Below, one piece after another: positions 1 to 5,065 of a stretch of 5,065 nt of DNA. Source of the DNA: an uncultured Planctomycetaceae bacterium (GTDB lineage Bacteria; Planctomycetota; Planctomycetia; Pirellulales; Pirellulaceae); NCBI GenBank assembly GCA_937967755.1, contig CALBTA010000450.1, forward strand, positions 1 through 5,065. Reading direction: 5' to 3'. The notes beneath the pieces are model-generated. The model saw only the letters and a program-made list of their open reading frames with translations. It did no database searches and had not been told where the DNA came from. A program made the position numbers and the translations under genes. Numbering within the stretch: the first letter of the stretch is position 1; every line of letters begins with the position of its first letter.

Positions 1-1278
1 ACGCCGCACCTCGACCGGCTGGCCGAGCAGGGGTGGCGGTTTACTGATTGCTATGCGGCGGCGCCGGTCTGTTCGTCGTCGCGGGCGGGGATGCTGACGG
101 GGCGAACGCCTTCACGCGTGGGCGTTTACAATTGGATTCCCGGTGGCAACATCATGCACTTGCCTGAATCGGAAATCACCATCGCGCATTTGCTGAAGCA
201 GGCGGGTTACGATACGGCGGTGGTCGGCAAGTGGCATTGCAACGGCAAGTTCAATTCCGATCAGCAGCCGCAGCCAGGCGATGCCGGGTTCGACCATTGG
301 TTCGCCACGCAGAACAACGCGGCACCTTCACACCGCAACCCGCGGAACTTTGTCCGCAACGGAAAGCCGGTCGGCGCAACGGAGGGATTTAGCTGCCACG
401 TGGTCGCCGAAGAGGGTATCGGATGGCTCAAGTCGCGCGACGATCAGGACAAGCCGTTCTTCCTACACGTCTGTTTCCACGAACCGCACGAACCAATCGC
501 TTCGCCCGATGCAATGGTCAAACGCTACGCCGACGGCGGCGCGACCAAGAAGGGCGAAGCGCTGTATTACGCGAATGTGGAAAACCTCGACGCGGCGGTC
601 GGCAAACTGATCGCCGCGCTCGACGAGATGAAACTGGCCGACAACACGCCGGTGTTTTTCACTTCCGACAACGGGCCGGAAACGCTCAACCGTTACGGCG
701 GAGCCTGGCGAAGCCACGGCGTGCCTGGTCCGCTGCGGGGGATGAAGCTGTGGATGTACGACGGCGGCATCCGTGTCGCCGGCATCATGCGGTTTCCCGG
801 TCACACCACCGCGGGCGAGGAGCCGAAGACCGCGATCGCGTCGCTTGATCTGCTGCCGACGTTCTGCGAACTGGCGGGTGTGAACGTCCCTAAGGACCGC
901 GCGCTCGACGGGGCGAGCATTACGCCGTTGTTTAAGGGCGAGCCGCTGAAGCGCGAGCAGCCGCTGTTTTGGCACTATTACAACGCCCTGGGCGAGCCGA
1001 AGCTGGCGATGCGAGACGGCGACTGGATGATCGTCGCCACGGTTTCGCAAGGCCGCGGCGGCGGAGCGGGCGGCGGGTTCAAACCGGCGATGATGCCGGT
1101 CATCAAAGAAGCCCAGCCCAAGGAATTTGAACTGTACAACTTGGCCGAAGACCGATCACAGGAAAACGATCTATCAAAAAGCCAGCCGGAACGAACCACC
1201 GCGATGGCCAAACAGATCACCTGCATCTGGAAAGAAGTGCAAGCCGAAGGCCCCGATTGGCGGGAAGCGAAACCTTAG
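1..1278 (+). CDS. Family S1 (arylsulfatase-type) sulfatase, 5' end missing
   Basis: Hydrolyses sulfate esters, in planctomycetes usually on sulfated polysaccharides, and is normally exported. The frame is open from base 1, so the gene starts upstream; the ATG at 91 lies inside the active-site motif and is not the start. The 425 visible residues begin with TPHLDRLAEQG, the typical stretch just before the active site. Residues 24-35 read CSSSRAGMLTGR, with Cys24 the expected formylglycine precursor. Further family signatures are GKWH (76-79), the His-rich FHEPHEP (159-165), the metal-ligand motif TSDNGPE (221-227, Asp223/Asn224) and PLRGMK (244-249) followed by DGGIRV. Roughly 55-65 residues are missing, probably a signal peptide and the first metal-binding Asp pair. 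Oddities are Ser instead of Pro or Ala at the third motif position and a Gly-rich loop near residues 350-360. The family is certain; the substrate cannot be told. Confidence 0.95.
   Translation, partial: TPHLDRLAEQGWRFTDCYAAAPVCSSSRAGMLTGRTPSRVGVYNWIPGGNIMHLPESEITIAHLLKQAGYDTAVVGKWHCNGKFNSDQQPQPGDAGFDHWFATQNNAAPSHRNPRNFVRNGKPVGATEGFSCHVVAEEGIGWLKSRDDQDKPFFLHVCFHEPHEPIASPDAMVKRYADGGATKKGEALYYANVENLDAAVGKLIAALDEMKLADNTPVFFTSDNGPETLNRYGGAWRSHGVPGPLRGMKLWMYDGGIRVAGIMRFPGHTTAGEEPKTAIASLDLLPTFCELAGVNVPKDRALDGASITPLFKGEPLKREQPLFWHYYNALGEPKLAMRDGDWMIVATVSQGRGGGAGGGFKPAMMPVIKEAQPKEFELYNLAEDRSQENDLSKSQPERTTAMAKQITCIWKEVQAEGPDWREAKP
70..105 (+). other. Sulfatase active-site (formylglycine) motif, variant C-x-S-x-R
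   Basis: The codons spell CSSSRAGMLTGR. The Cys codon at 70-72 would be oxidised to formylglycine, and the Arg at 82-84 and the terminal LTGR match the family. The known core motif is C-x-P-x-R, or C/S-x-A-x-R for radical-SAM maturases; here the third residue is Ser. The position and surroundings make the assignment firm. Whether the site is matured normally is unknown. Confidence 0.85.
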
Positions 1279-1286
1279 TCGCATGC

Positions 1287-1313
1287 GTACTGTTGTGGCG
1301 GTACTGTTGTGGC
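1287..1313 (+). repeat. 14-base direct repeat, two tandem copies
   Basis: GTACTGTTGTGGC occurs at 1287-1299 and again at 1301-1313, giving a 14-base period in which only the last base of the unit differs (G at 1300, T at 1314). It starts 9 bases after the sulfatase stop codon and follows the 8-base palindrome CGCATGCG (1280-1287). It could be a local slippage duplication or a paired protein-binding site; the sequence does not decide between them. Confidence 0.7.
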
Positions 1314-1324
1314 TCTCTGCTACC

Positions 1325-1338
1325 TACATTCTAATGTA
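1325..1338. repeat. Short inverted repeat TACATT-CT-AATGTA
   Basis: Two perfect 6-base arms are separated by two bases, in the spacer before the DUF1569 gene. The arms are AT-rich, and a two-base loop is too tight for a good RNA hairpin, so a small operator or chance are the likelier readings. The heptamer ATGTACC overlaps its right arm (1334-1340) and recurs at 1360-1366. Function is unproven. Confidence 0.3.
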
Positions 1339-1367
1339 CCAATGAGTTGAATTTGGACCATGTACCT

Positions 1368-1376
1368 AGGGAAGAG
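1368..1376 (+). promoter_or_regulatory. Shine-Dalgarno region of the DUF1569 gene
   Basis: AGGGAAGAG lies 5 to 13 bases before the ATG at 1382. The AGGGA core gives a nine-base spacing, which supports this start codon. Confidence 0.55.
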
Positions 1377-1381
1377 CCGCC

Positions 1382-1852
1382 ATGGCAGAAGCTGATGAAC
1401 GAAGAGAATTGAGTTTTGCGAACCTGGATGAAGTGACCGCGGAGATCGAACGGCTGGCCGCTGGCGAAGTTCGGACGACGGGCAATCACTCGTTCGGGCA
1501 GATAATCAATCACCTCGCGCTCAGCCAGGATACGTCTTCCGGCCGGGCGACGGCTCCGCCTCCTCCGTTTATGATGCGGTTAATGATGCCATTGATGCGG
1601 CGGATGGTGATCAACCCGAAGCCGCTGAAGCCCGGGGTGAAATTGCCTTCGGCGAGCGAGTCGTTCTTTTGGCCCGACAAAGAGTTCGAAGTGCCGGCCG
1701 CCATCGCCGACTTCAAAGAATCGGTTGCGTACTACAAGGCGAATGGCCCGCTGGAGAAGCACCCCTTCTTCGGAAAGTTGTCGAAGGAAGAATGCGACCA
1801 ACTCAACTGCCGCCACGCGGCCCTGCACCTTAGCTTCGTGCATCCCGCCTGA
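1382..1852 (+). CDS. DUF1569 family protein (DinB-like fold)
   Basis: A 156-residue protein without signal peptide or membrane segment, so probably cytoplasmic. It resembles the DUF1569 family, which adopts a DinB/YfiT-like four-helix fold. Supporting signatures are [11 protein letters not shown] at 36-46, a Met-rich amphipathic stretch [13 protein letters not shown] at 63-75, the loop [11 protein letters not shown] at 127-137, and [10 protein letters not shown] at 144-153. His44 with His145-x3-His149 matches the three-His metal site of DinB-like proteins, so a bound divalent metal is plausible. The biochemical role of the family is not established; some DinB relatives are thiol-dependent metalloenzymes. 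The start is supported by AGGGA at 1368-1372, nine bases upstream of the ATG, and the length is normal for the family. The [2Fe-2S] ferredoxin gene follows after 14 bases, suggesting one transcript. Family assignment is fairly sure; function is open. Confidence 0.85.
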   Translation: MAEADERRELSFANLDEVTAEIERLAAGEVRTTGNHSFGQIINHLALSQDTSSGRATAPPPPFMMRLMMPLMRRMVINPKPLKPGVKLPSASESFFWPDKEFEVPAAIADFKESVAYYKANGPLEKHPFFGKLSKEECDQLNCRHAALHLSFVHPA

Positions 1853-1866
1853 AATTCCGGCTTGAT

Positions 1867-2241
1867 ATGAGTAACAACCTCGACAGGGCGCGGCAAAAGG
1901 CGAAGAAGCTGGGCGTGCCGAAAATCCGCCGGCATCTGCTGATGTGCGTCGATAAGAAGGAAGCCGATTGCGCCAGCGCGGGTGAGATGTCAGGTGCGTG
2001 GAAATACCTGTCGAAGCGCATCAAGGAATTGAAGCTGGAGAAAACGCACGGAGTGTACCGAACGGCAACGCGCTGCCTGGACGTTTGCAAAGGGGGCCCG
2101 ATTCTGGTCGTTTACCCCGACGGCGTTTGGTATGGCGGCTGCGACCCCCAGGGGCTGGAGCGTATCATTCAACAGCACCTGATCGGCGGGCAAGTCGTTG
2201 ACGACCTGGTGATAGCCGGGTGCGATGCCATGCGGGAGTGA
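1867..2241 (+). CDS. Thioredoxin-like [2Fe-2S] ferredoxin
   Basis: A small 124-residue cytoplasmic electron carrier of the thioredoxin-like [2Fe-2S] ferredoxin group, which also forms the 24-kDa subunit domain of NADH dehydrogenases and hydrogenases. The expected cluster ligands are visible: Cys27 and Cys35 in the first loop, and Cys70 and Cys74 in [10 protein letters not shown]. The following stretch [11 protein letters not shown] (81-91) and HLIGGQVV (104-111) are strong family signatures. Two extra cysteines (92, 119) lie outside the ligand set. The first ligand pair is C-x7-C, shorter than the C-x12-C of Aquifex-type proteins. No clear Shine-Dalgarno sequence precedes the ATG; with a 14-base gap after the DUF1569 stop, translational coupling is plausible. 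The redox partner cannot be told from the window. It ends 10 bases before a convergent gene. Confidence 0.9.
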   Translation: MSNNLDRARQKAKKLGVPKIRRHLLMCVDKKEADCASAGEMSGAWKYLSKRIKELKLEKTHGVYRTATRCLDVCKGGPILVVYPDGVWYGGCDPQGLERIIQQHLIGGQVVDDLVIAGCDAMRE

Positions 2242-2249
2242 GGGCGCCC
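2242..2249. other. GC palindrome in the convergent gene junction
   Basis: GGGCGCCC is a perfect 8-base palindrome filling most of the 10-base gap between the ferredoxin stop (2239-2241) and the stop of the minus-strand acidic-repeat gene (2252-2254). It has no loop of its own and no T-run on either side, so it is not a convincing intrinsic terminator. No other terminator is visible at this junction. Confidence 0.3.
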
Positions 2250-2251
2250 GA

Positions 2252-2992
2252 TCATTCGTCCTCGAATTTCCGCTGCAAAACTTCAAGCTTTTCTTCGGCT
2301 TCTTCTTCGCTGATTTCACCATTCTCGAGGGCCGATTCGATTCGCGCTTCGGCTTCGGCGAATTCAATCTCCCGCCACATCGCTTTGGCGTCTTCTTCGG
2401 AAATCGCTCCGTTTTCGACGGCACCCTCAAGCCACGGTCCAAGCTTTTCCTTCTTGATCGCTTCCCATTTCTTCCAAGCGTCCTCTTCGCTGATGTCCCC
2501 TTCCTCGACTGCATGGTGCAGCTTCTCGCCGACTGCTTCAACATAGGCTTCGAACTTTTCGGCTTCGTCGTGCTCGTCGCGGTCTTCGTCTTCATCTTGA
2601 TCGACTTCCAGTTCGACCGCCTTCCACTTCGCCTTGGCTTCCGCTTCCGTAAGCTTGCCTGCGGCAACGGCTTGCTTTAGCTTCTGGGCAACCTCTTCCA
2701 GGTACTCGGCCTTCTCGTGGTGTTGTTCATCTTCTTCGTCGTATTCTTCTTCGTACTCTTCATCTTCGTAATCTTCCTCTTCTTCCTCGACCGCATCGTG
2801 CAGCGCTTCCATCATGATGGCCGCCTGCTCAAGCGTCAGTTCCCCTTCGGCGACCAACTCGCCGAGGCGGCGTTGAATGTGTTCAAAGTCTTGCGCGTCA
2901 GCGCCGCTGCCAATGAGCAGCACCAATGCGCAAGCCAAACTGCCCAAACGACAAAGCCAGCGCGCTACACTATTCACTGTGAATCGAATCAT
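2252..2992 (-). CDS. Secreted, highly acidic protein with five short helical (SHOCT-like) repeats
   Basis: A 246-residue protein I cannot assign to a named family. Residues 1-33 form a Sec signal peptide: basic start, hydrophobic core LACALVLLIG, and a likely cleavage site ADA|QD after residue 33. The mature part holds five units of about 26 residues starting near 43, 105, 158, 188 and 218. Their pattern is L-x2-A-V-x2-G-x-[LI]-[ST]-x-E-x-A-x3-[WM]-x-x-[LIV], predicted as helix-turn-helix and reminiscent of SHOCT motifs (G-x-I-T-x-E-E). Units 3-5 repeat every 30 residues; acidic linkers separate units 1-2 (18 of 22 residues Asp/Glu at 69-90, with three Tyr) and 2-3 (131-143). There is no membrane anchor, lipobox or catalytic motif. 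A periplasmic binding or scaffolding role, perhaps with cations or basic partners, is inference. AAGGGAG seven bases upstream supports the start. Confidence 0.88.
   Translation of the reverse strand: MIRFTVNSVARWLCRLGSLACALVLLIGSGADAQDFEHIQRRLGELVAEGELTLEQAAIMMEALHDAVEEEEEDYEDEEYEEEYDEEDEQHHEKAEYLEEVAQKLKQAVAAGKLTEAEAKAKWKAVELEVDQDEDEDRDEHDEAEKFEAYVEAVGEKLHHAVEEGDISEEDAWKKWEAIKKEKLGPWLEGAVENGAISEEDAKAMWREIEFAEAEARIESALENGEISEEEAEEKLEVLQRKFEDE
2264..2866 (-). repeat. Five protein-level repeats in the acidic secreted protein
   Basis: The units span about 2789-2866, 2603-2680, 2444-2521, 2354-2431 and 2264-2341, N- to C-terminal. Aligned cores are LVAEGELTLEQA, AVAAGKLTEAEA, AVEEGDISEEDA, AVENGAISEEDA and ALENGEISEEEA. 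The last three lie exactly 90 bases apart, while the first three are pushed apart by acidic inserts. The C-terminal units resemble each other most, suggesting more recent duplication there. Confidence 0.85.
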
Positions 2993-2999
2993 CTGAACT

Positions 3000-3006
3000 C
3001 TCCCTT
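3000..3006 (-). promoter_or_regulatory. Shine-Dalgarno sequence of the acidic-repeat gene
   Basis: On the minus strand AAGGGAG stands seven bases before the ATG at 2990-2992, a near-optimal site that fixes the start. Confidence 0.75.
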
Positions 3007-3069
3007 TGTGTGTTCCTGTTGGATGGTTGTTTGTGCCTCAATTCAACTTCCGCAAGCTCCAGCAGCAAC

Positions 3070-3098
3070 AAGATAGCGGAAAGGGTTAACGATGTCTA
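3070..3098 (-). promoter_or_regulatory. Candidate sigma70-type promoter for the acidic-repeat gene
   Basis: Read on the minus strand, TAGACA (3093-3098, five of six to TTGACA) is followed after exactly 17 bases by TATCTT (3070-3075, four of six to TATAAT). It lies in the 142-base spacer after the NIPSNAP gene and would leave a leader of about 70 bases before the ATG. Planctomycete promoters are poorly defined, so this is a candidate only. No intrinsic terminator is visible in the spacer, so read-through from the upstream gene is also possible. Confidence 0.35.
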
Positions 3099-3134
3099 TT
3101 TCGCGGCTAGAACGCATAAGTCGTGTTGCCTGTT

Positions 3135-5065
3135 CTACTTCAAAGGCGAGAACTCCAAGGCTTTCAAATAGGTCCGCTGCGCTGGATTGGACAACAAACT
3201 GTCCTCGTCCCGCCAACTAGGGTCAGCAAGCAACGCCTTCCAATTCGCCTCCGCCCGTTCGCGGCTTGCATGGTGAAGGAGGTAGATCAACGTTCGGTCC
3301 GCCTCGGGGCGATCGAAGGCGGTCCAATAGCCGACATTGTTAATGTCATGCTTCTGAAACAGCTTCGTGGTTTGTTCGCGAAAGTGCTCGTTCAGTGCGG
3401 CCAGCTTTCCCTCGGCGCTCTTGCACATTCGCAGTTCGTAGATGCCGCCGGGCTTTTCGATGTCGCCCCTGGCAGCATCCGAGTAGTCGGTGGCGTTCAT
3501 GAATATGCTCGTCGGCCGCCCGGACAGCAAGCCCTTGAACTGCGGTTGGTCGAGCACTCGCTTCCACCGGCGGTCGTCAGAGAACTTCGTCCAGTTGCGC
3601 CAGGCTTCATAGCGCGATGGGTGCTGCAAGATGTACACAAACGTCTTGCGGCTAGCGGGCGGGTCGGTTGGCAGCCAGTAACCGACTGGCTGCATGTTGT
3701 GCTCCCGGAACAGCGGATCGGTATGTTCGCGAAACCGCTTCACCAAATTCGGCAAGCCGCCGTCGCTGGCAATGTAAATTCGCAGTTCGTATATTGGCCC
3801 TTCCGTCAGCCGCTGATCCGGCGCGATGGTGGGCTTGGGCGGCGGTGCGTCCTTACCCGGTTCAAGGCCCAGCGCCACTTCAAGCGGCGCATGGAACACC
3901 CAGGCCATGTTGTCAGAGACCTTGTTACTACTGTCGTGCCCGCCAACGTAGAGATCGCCATCGCCGAAAGGGGAAAGGCAAAACGCCCGGGGCGAGACGA
4001 GCACTTGCTTGCCGGGCCTCCAGCGGTTATTCACTTCTTGGACGGCGTAGCTGCCATCCGCCGAGCGCACCGCGTACATCGCACCCGCGTACAGGGCGCT
4101 GCCCTTCCAACGCAGCCGGTCGTTGCCGATGATGTTGCCCTGGAACCCGATGATATGCACCCGCTTGCCCGTTGTGGGGTGGGTAACCGGGTACATCATG
4201 TTGTGAGCGCCCAACGTGTACGTCACCTTCACACCGAGCGTTTCACTCATCAGGTCACGCATGTTGGCTTCGTCGTGAACGGTGTAGCCGCCGTTGCCGT
4301 CAGGGTCGAGCCGTTTCACTTGACTGATCGAACGTCCACCAGGTGCCCACAACAGCAAGATGGAATCGCCCTTTCCGCCCGGGTTATCGATCGTGGTCAA
4401 CCCGCGGATGCCGCCAACATCGGTATCGGTATCATCGCCGAAGTTCAGCACTTCGACATACTTCGGCCGCTTGCCATCGACGCGCCGGTAGATCGACCCG
4501 CCCACGGAGAACAGCAATGAGCCATTGGCAACCGTGATGCCCAGCGGCCGGGTTTTGAAGCTGCCGTGCGTCAGGAAGGGGAACTCGGTATGGCGGTTCC
4601 AACGAATTTTGCCTTGGGCGGATGGGTCGAAAACACCCGTCGCCACGCCCGGGTTGCCTAGAAGCAAAAACAACTGCTCAACGCCGGTAACCTTGTCGCG
4701 GTAGACTTCCATATCACGCGGAACCCAACGCACGCCTCCGGCGCTCGATCCGTGGCGAACGAGCGTGTGTGCCCAATCGCCGGTTACATCATCGCGAACC
4801 CAAGCCGAGACCGCCCCGCCGCGATCGAAGTTCGCACCGGCAGCCATCACCAGCAAGTTTCGCGGTTTGTTCAGCGGCTTACCATCAGCGTCGCAAGTGA
4901 ACGTGGCCGACTTCAAGATGTTGCCTTTCATAAACTGCAAGCCGTGGTCGTTGGCGTCGCCCATTTCCAAATCGACTTGCCACTGCCCGCCGGCGGCGCC
5001 CAAACGCAACACCTGAGCCGATTGCTTTTGACCGTCGGGCGGAATGCCCCAATGCGAGTCGACCC
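3135..5065 (-). CDS. Large protein with propeller-like region and two C-terminal NIPSNAP domains, 5' end missing
   Basis: The frame is open to the right edge, so the gene starts outside the window. The GTG at 5010-5012 is probably not the start, because the preceding codons read as ordinary protein (SHWGIPPDGQKQSAQ). Counting from that GTG, residues 1 to about 385 are rich in Gly, Asp and short beta-strand-like segments (LLVMAAGANFD, SLLFSVGGSIYRR, RVHIIGFQGNI, DGDLYVGGHD), which suggests a beta-propeller but matches no family I can name. A Pro-rich linker (about 389-400) leads to two NIPSNAP domains, 407-506 and 523-625. These are dimeric alpha/beta-barrel-type folds; members include mitochondrial NIPSNAP proteins, but their bacterial function is unsettled. 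Both copies carry YELR near the start, FRE(H/Q)T, and VGYW. A role as a secreted carbohydrate- or ligand-binding protein is a guess. The NIPSNAP assignment is strong, the propeller moderate. Confidence 0.9.
   Translation of the reverse strand, partial: VDSHWGIPPDGQKQSAQVLRLGAAGGQWQVDLEMGDANDHGLQFMKGNILKSATFTCDADGKPLNKPRNLLVMAAGANFDRGGAVSAWVRDDVTGDWAHTLVRHGSSAGGVRWVPRDMEVYRDKVTGVEQLFLLLGNPGVATGVFDPSAQGKIRWNRHTEFPFLTHGSFKTRPLGITVANGSLLFSVGGSIYRRVDGKRPKYVEVLNFGDDTDTDVGGIRGLTTIDNPGGKGDSILLLWAPGGRSISQVKRLDPDGNGGYTVHDEANMRDLMSETLGVKVTYTLGAHNMMYPVTHPTTGKRVHIIGFQGNIIGNDRLRWKGSALYAGAMYAVRSADGSYAVQEVNNRWRPGKQVLVSPRAFCLSPFGDGDLYVGGHDSSNKVSDNMAWVFHAPLEVALGLEPGKDAPPPKPTIAPDQRLTEGPIYELRIYIASDGGLPNLVKRFREHTDPLFREHNMQPVGYWLPTDPPASRKTFVYILQHPSRYEAWRNWTKFSDDRRWKRVLDQPQFKGLLSGRPTSIFMNATDYSDAARGDIEKPGGIYELRMCKSAEGKLAALNEHFREQTTKLFQKHDINNVGYWTAFDRPEADRTLIYLLHHASRERAEANWKALLADPSWRDEDSLLSNPAQRTYLKALEFSPLK
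3138..3446 (-). other. Second NIPSNAP domain, at the C-terminus
   Basis: Begins GIYELRM, continues with FREQTTKLFQKH, NNVGYW and TLIYLLHHAS, and runs to the stop codon. It has diverged clearly from the first copy while keeping the core strands, so the duplication is not recent. Confidence 0.8.
3495..3794 (-). other. First NIPSNAP domain
   Basis: Begins IYELRIY, continues with FREHTDPLFREHNMQPVGYW and the strand TFVYILQHPS, and ends near SIFMNATDY. It aligns with the second copy at YELR, at FRE, at the LF-x-x-H helix end and at VGYW, so the two arose by duplication or successive domain gain. Confidence 0.8.

Noticed and set aside
91..93. ATG at 91 as the start of the sulfatase
   Set aside because: The frame is open to base 1 and encodes conserved sulfatase sequence, including the active-site Cys at 70-72, upstream of this Met.
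463..1050. Minus-strand open frame of 195 codons inside the sulfatase gene
   Set aside because: Arg/Val-rich product with no motif; the plus strand carries conserved sulfatase signatures throughout.
1127..1345. Small plus-strand frame of 72 codons overlapping the sulfatase 3' end
   Set aside because: Mostly out-of-frame sulfatase codons; the hydrophobic tail comes from the repeat-containing spacer, and no ribosome site or homology is evident.
1990..2667. Minus-strand open frame of 225 codons across the ferredoxin and acidic-repeat genes
   Set aside because: Lys/Arg/Ser-rich translation produced by reading the GAA/GAG-rich repeat gene out of frame; it also overlaps the ferredoxin gene on the other strand.
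2225..2680. Plus-strand open frame of 151 codons and a Phe-rich one at 2717-3076 that look hydrophobic or membrane-like
   Set aside because: The Phe and Leu codons are simply the complement of Glu/Lys-rich coding sequence (TTC opposite GAA); there is no family match.
2940..2992. Lipoprotein signal at Cys21 of the acidic protein
   Set aside because: The Cys lies at the front of the hydrophobic core rather than at its end, and a normal AxA cleavage site (ADA|QD) follows.
3123..4520. Plus-strand open frame of 465 codons opposite the NIPSNAP gene
   Set aside because: It is a shadow on the complementary strand: its product is rich in Arg, Val and His with no domain, whereas the minus-strand frame has clear NIPSNAP motifs.
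5010..5012. GTG as the start of the NIPSNAP gene
   Set aside because: The same frame continues with no stop to the window edge and reads as plausible protein; the true start lies outside.

Overview
The window reads as chromosomal DNA from a moderately GC-rich bacterium, most likely a member of the Planctomycetes (PVC group). Three things point there: a family S1 sulfatase, a DUF1569 (DinB-like) protein, and a large protein ending in two NIPSNAP domains. All three families are frequent in planctomycete genomes. The assignment is an inference, because no phylogenetic marker gene lies in the window.

Layout. Plus strand: 1-1278 is the 3' part of an S1 sulfatase gene whose start lies before the window. 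A 103-base spacer follows, with a 14-base tandem repeat and a small inverted repeat. Next come 1382-1852, a DUF1569 protein, and 1867-2241, a thioredoxin-like [2Fe-2S] ferredoxin. These two are only 14 bases apart and are probably co-transcribed. Minus strand: 2252-2992 encodes a secreted, very acidic protein built of five copies of a short helical repeat. It converges on the ferredoxin gene with a 10-base gap. Upstream of it on the same strand, 3135-5065 is the 3' part of a large gene running off the right edge. Its product has a beta-rich, propeller-like region followed by tandem NIPSNAP domains. The 142-base spacer between the two minus-strand genes holds a plausible sigma70-type promoter and a good Shine-Dalgarno sequence for the acidic-repeat gene.

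How the genes work together. No single pathway joins all five. The sulfatase would remove sulfate esters outside the cytoplasm, typically from polysaccharides. The DUF1569 and ferredoxin proteins look cytoplasmic and may share a transcript. The acidic repeat protein is exported. The location of the NIPSNAP protein is unknown because its N-terminus is missing. I see no mobile element, CRISPR array, tRNA or rRNA, and no complete novel system. The least conventional items are the acidic repeat protein, the propeller-NIPSNAP fusion, and the serine at the third position of the sulfatase active-site motif.
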